Made by a program: the position numbers and the translations under genes. A stretch of 22,944 bases of DNA. It comes from Methanobacterium sp. (GTDB lineage: Archaea > Methanobacteriota > Methanobacteria > Methanobacteriales > Methanobacteriaceae). Below are positions 20,899 through 22,944 of this stretch, in pieces. How positions within the stretch are numbered: the first letter of the stretch is position 1; each line of letters starts with the position of its first letter. A model generated the notes under the pieces. The model was not told the DNA's origin, searched no databases, and saw only the letters and a list, made by a program, of their open reading frames with translations. The DNA lies in assembly GCF_038562635.1 (NCBI RefSeq), contig NZ_JBCFBO010000005.1, positions 1 through 22,944 on the forward strand, given 5' to 3'.

Positions 20899-21495
20899 CT
20901 ATTGACTTGTTATATTGTCAATGTAGTCATCTTTCATAGATGCGCTTATAACTAAACCCTTATCTACTCCTGTAAACAAATCTGACTTTATAACCAAATA
21001 ATTATCAGTGTTGAATAACTGATAAATATGCTCTTCTTCATGAGAATTTCTAGATATTAAGCTTTTACTGTCTTCATTAATACATAACTTTATTCTCATT
21101 TTAAATTCATATTCTCCCAACACAATGGGCTTTCCATCTTCATTGTATGTTTCAATAAATTGTTCCGCATACTTTGAATATGTATCTATTAATGATTCAA
21201 ATTTATTGTTATTATGGTTAAAAACAATATAATTGTCCAGATTAATATACCTGCAACAATATGGGATTATATTAAACCACCCTCTGCCAATTTCAAATAA
21301 CCATTCAATAATGTCAAATGCTTTCTTTTTCTCAAGTAATTCTTTATTATAAAGATCATTCAATAAAATTATATCTGCAGCATCCACACCAACTATAAGT
21401 GTATGATTTTCTAAATATACTCTTTTATTTGTACAAGTTACATCGACAATATAACCAAACTCTTCTTGGGAATCACACCACAATTCTAAATTCAT
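20899..21495 (-). CDS. hypothetical soluble protein, 198 aa
   Basis: GGAGGGTAGTT precedes the ATG at 21495. The acidic protein begins MNLELWCDSQEEFGYIVDVT and mixes strands and helices, with no TM segment, signal or known catalytic motif; three Cys in the middle (YCCRYI at about 78-83 and one later) do not form a zinc pattern. It lies 20 bases after the membrane protein gene 21516-21866, so the pair is likely one operon, possibly a small membrane protein with its soluble partner or immunity-type protein. The assignment stays open. Confidence 0.7.
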   Translation of the reverse strand: MNLELWCDSQEEFGYIVDVTCTNKRVYLENHTLIVGVDAADIILLNDLYNKELLEKKKAFDIIEWLFEIGRGWFNIIPYCCRYINLDNYIVFNHNNNKFESLIDTYSKYAEQFIETYNEDGKPIVLGEYEFKMRIKLCINEDSKSLISRNSHEEEHIYQLFNTDNYLVIKSDLFTGVDKGLVISASMKDDYIDNITSQ

Positions 21496-21515
21496 AACTA
21501 CCCTCCAATAAATTT

Positions 21516-21866
21516 CTACAAAATATATGCAAATAAGCGAATACCTATTAATAGTAAAAAAAATGAACCAACCATTTCAATACAATAAGTAATAGCACAA
21601 TAACCATACCAACAAAAATTATTGCTATAAAGGTCCTGGTTAAAGAATTTTAAAAGAAATCTCCTGACAATTTCTTGCCACCACCGACTGATCCTAGTAA
21701 CTATCATATAGCCGTAATTATTCCATAAAATAAATAGAATTATATAGACAATTAACCCTAGAAAAAACCAAAGTATGTTATCTAAAAAGAATTTACAAAA
21801 TTGATAAGTAACAAACATCATCAATATACCTATTGCAAAAAAACCACTCCCATCCGAATTTATCAT
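21516..21866 (-). CDS. membrane protein, 116 aa, three TM segments
   Basis: TTTGGAGGTGTAAA precedes the ATG at 21866. Helices lie near 8-25 (GFFAIGILMMFVTYQF), 28-47 (LDNILWFFLGLIVYIILFIL) and 95-115. A basic, Trp-rich cytoplasmic loop (TRISRWWQEIVRRFLLKFF) stands between the second and third. It heads a two-gene operon with 20899-21495. Function is unknown. Confidence 0.65.
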   Translation of the reverse strand: MINSDGSGFFAIGILMMFVTYQFCKFFLDNILWFFLGLIVYIILFILWNNYGYMIVTRISRWWQEIVRRFLLKFFNQDLYSNNFCWYGYCAITYCIEMVGSFFLLLIGIRLFAYIL

Positions 21867-21982
21867 TTTACACCTCCAAAATATTTTCTTATGTAAATAT
21901 TATCAAATATAACATCGGAACATAAGCCCCCCTGTTTTATGATAATAATAAACCTTATCAATTGATCAATTTCTGATCAAAT

Positions 21983-22027
21983 AAAAATGTTTGGTTGTAA
22001 TACTAAATATTACAACCAAACATTTTT
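21983..22027. terminator. very strong bidirectional terminator
   Basis: A perfect 20-base inverted repeat (21983-22002 and 22008-22027) with a CTAAA loop has A/T runs on both sides. It follows the 22112-22606 gene on the minus strand by about 85 bases and insulates the next operon. Confidence 0.85.
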
Positions 22028-22111
22028 TTCTAAAGATTAAGTTTAAGAATCCCTATTACTTAGTGTGATAGTGCGCAATTTTTGAATTATATGAATTAAA
22101 TAACCAAAAAG

Positions 22112-22606
22112 TTAAAATCCGAATAAATAGAAATTTTGTTGTAAAGTAAGTTTAACACCTTGAAGTTTCACTACCACATCATTGCCTTCAATTATCAAAT
22201 ATCCATCATCCTTAAAAGTATATTTTGCAATGAGATTATCGGTTACCATTTCTTTATTATTATATCTTTCAACATATCCTATATCTGTTGTATCAGTTAA
22301 TTCAACCCTATATGTACCTGGAATTAATTCTTTATCAACCATAAATATTTCATAATTATTTTTTATAATTTGTGATGAATTTACTTCTAAATGTACTTCT
22401 GCATTTTTAATTGAATTATACTGTAATACTATTGAATTATCTCTTCCTTCATTATAACCAAATATACCTACAACAAGAATTAATGCTATACATAGTAAAA
22501 CAAATAACTTATATTTAATAGTAAAATTTCTATAATTATTGAAATAATTTGAGTTATTTTCGGTTATTGAGTTGATTTTATGACCATTTTCTTTATAGTT
22601 CTTCAT
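22112..22606 (-). CDS. membrane-anchored protein with one N-terminal TM, 164 aa
   Basis: The ATG at 22606 has AGGGG eight bases upstream; the frame is open 20 codons further but without a ribosome site. About 30 polar residues precede a single TM helix (FVLLCIALILVVGIFGYNEG), so the C-terminal 110 residues lie outside the cell. That outer part is beta-rich: GTYRVELTDTTDIGYVERY, then YTFKDDGYLIIEGNDVVVKL. No family is recognised; it may bind envelope material. The DNA from 22607 to 22866 holds no gene I can support. Confidence 0.65.
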   Translation of the reverse strand: MKNYKENGHKINSITENNSNYFNNYRNFTIKYKLFVLLCIALILVVGIFGYNEGRDNSIVLQYNSIKNAEVHLEVNSSQIIKNNYEIFMVDKELIPGTYRVELTDTTDIGYVERYNNKEMVTDNLIAKYTFKDDGYLIIEGNDVVVKLQGVKLTLQQNFYLFGF

Positions 22607-22866
22607 TTCATATCCCCTTAAAAGAATATTCTTTGTTATATATAATGTAATATTATATTTCCCCAAAATTAGCTCATTATTAAAATAATATCTCAGAACT
22701 ATTTAATAATATCCTTATTTTAATTGTTTTGGAATTTCTTATTGATACGGTGTAAAATTGTTGACTTTAAAATTCTATTAAATGCAGTATTTCCAAGTAT
22801 AATTCTTAATTACAAGAAAAAGTTAGAGACCTTATTCTGATTTTCGTATTCAGTTCTTGCTCACCT

Positions 22867-22944
22867 CTTAAATCTCCCTAATTGGATCTATTGTGTATTC
22901 ATAGTAAATTTCAAAGATTTCATCAATTTTGTCTTGGTTATCTC
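22867..22944 (-). CDS. C-terminal end of an unknown gene (cut by window edge)
   Basis: A minus-strand frame is open from the window edge to TAA at 22867-22869, giving 25 residues ending EIFEIYYEYTIDPIREI. The composition and even codon use suggest a real gene whose body lies to the right. I cannot name it. Confidence 0.45.

Noticed and set aside
1..22944. CRISPR array or tandem repeats
   Set aside because: No regularly spaced repeats were seen; the only long repeat is the two-copy segment at 13110 and 15420.

Overview
The window is AT-rich DNA from a low-GC Gram-positive bacterium, most likely a clostridial Firmicute. The grounds are AGGAGG-type ribosome sites, T-rich intrinsic terminators, ECF sigma factors (one paired with a DUF4367-type anti-sigma protein), lipoproteins, and a tRNA tail with encoded CCA. 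There are no housekeeping genes. It is an accessory region with two parts, bounded by a truncated ECF sigma gene at the left edge and the 3' end of an unknown gene at the right edge.

Left part (about 0.6-11.9 kb) looks like a defence or mobility island. In order it holds: decayed gene ends (585-1062); an operator-controlled promoter driving a probable small structured RNA (1156-1284); a SIR2-type NAD-hydrolase-like protein (1285-2895); a membrane protein (3192-3839); the 3' half of a tRNA, likely an old attachment site (4009-4057); a translationally coupled pair of a soluble 334-aa protein and a four-helix membrane protein (4201-5666); a restriction-modification operon in the order controller, putative endonuclease, methyltransferase (6301-8799); a PD-(D/E)XK-like protein (9394-9912); an unknown protein (10147-10848); and a serine recombinase (10960-11562) with a broken gene beside its promoter.

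Right part (about 12-22.9 kb) is almost all minus-strand genes for small membrane proteins and lipoproteins. They include a 1-2 TM peptide family with two members (40 and 42 aa) and an 81-aa protein in two near-identical copies about 2.3 kb apart. Also present are an amidohydrolase-family enzyme, a sigma/anti-sigma pair (18955-20191), a one-TM protein and several unknowns. Two exported-protein genes have damaged signal-peptide regions: a TGA at 15016-15018, and a frameshift between 17856 and 17994. Either the cluster is decaying or these are sequence errors.

The likely logic of the left part is phage or plasmid defence carried on a mobile island. In the right part an envelope-stress ECF sigma factor may control part of the set of small envelope proteins. 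Function is inferred from sequence motifs only. Many C-terminal stubs, each next to a terminator, point to repeated insertion and deletion.
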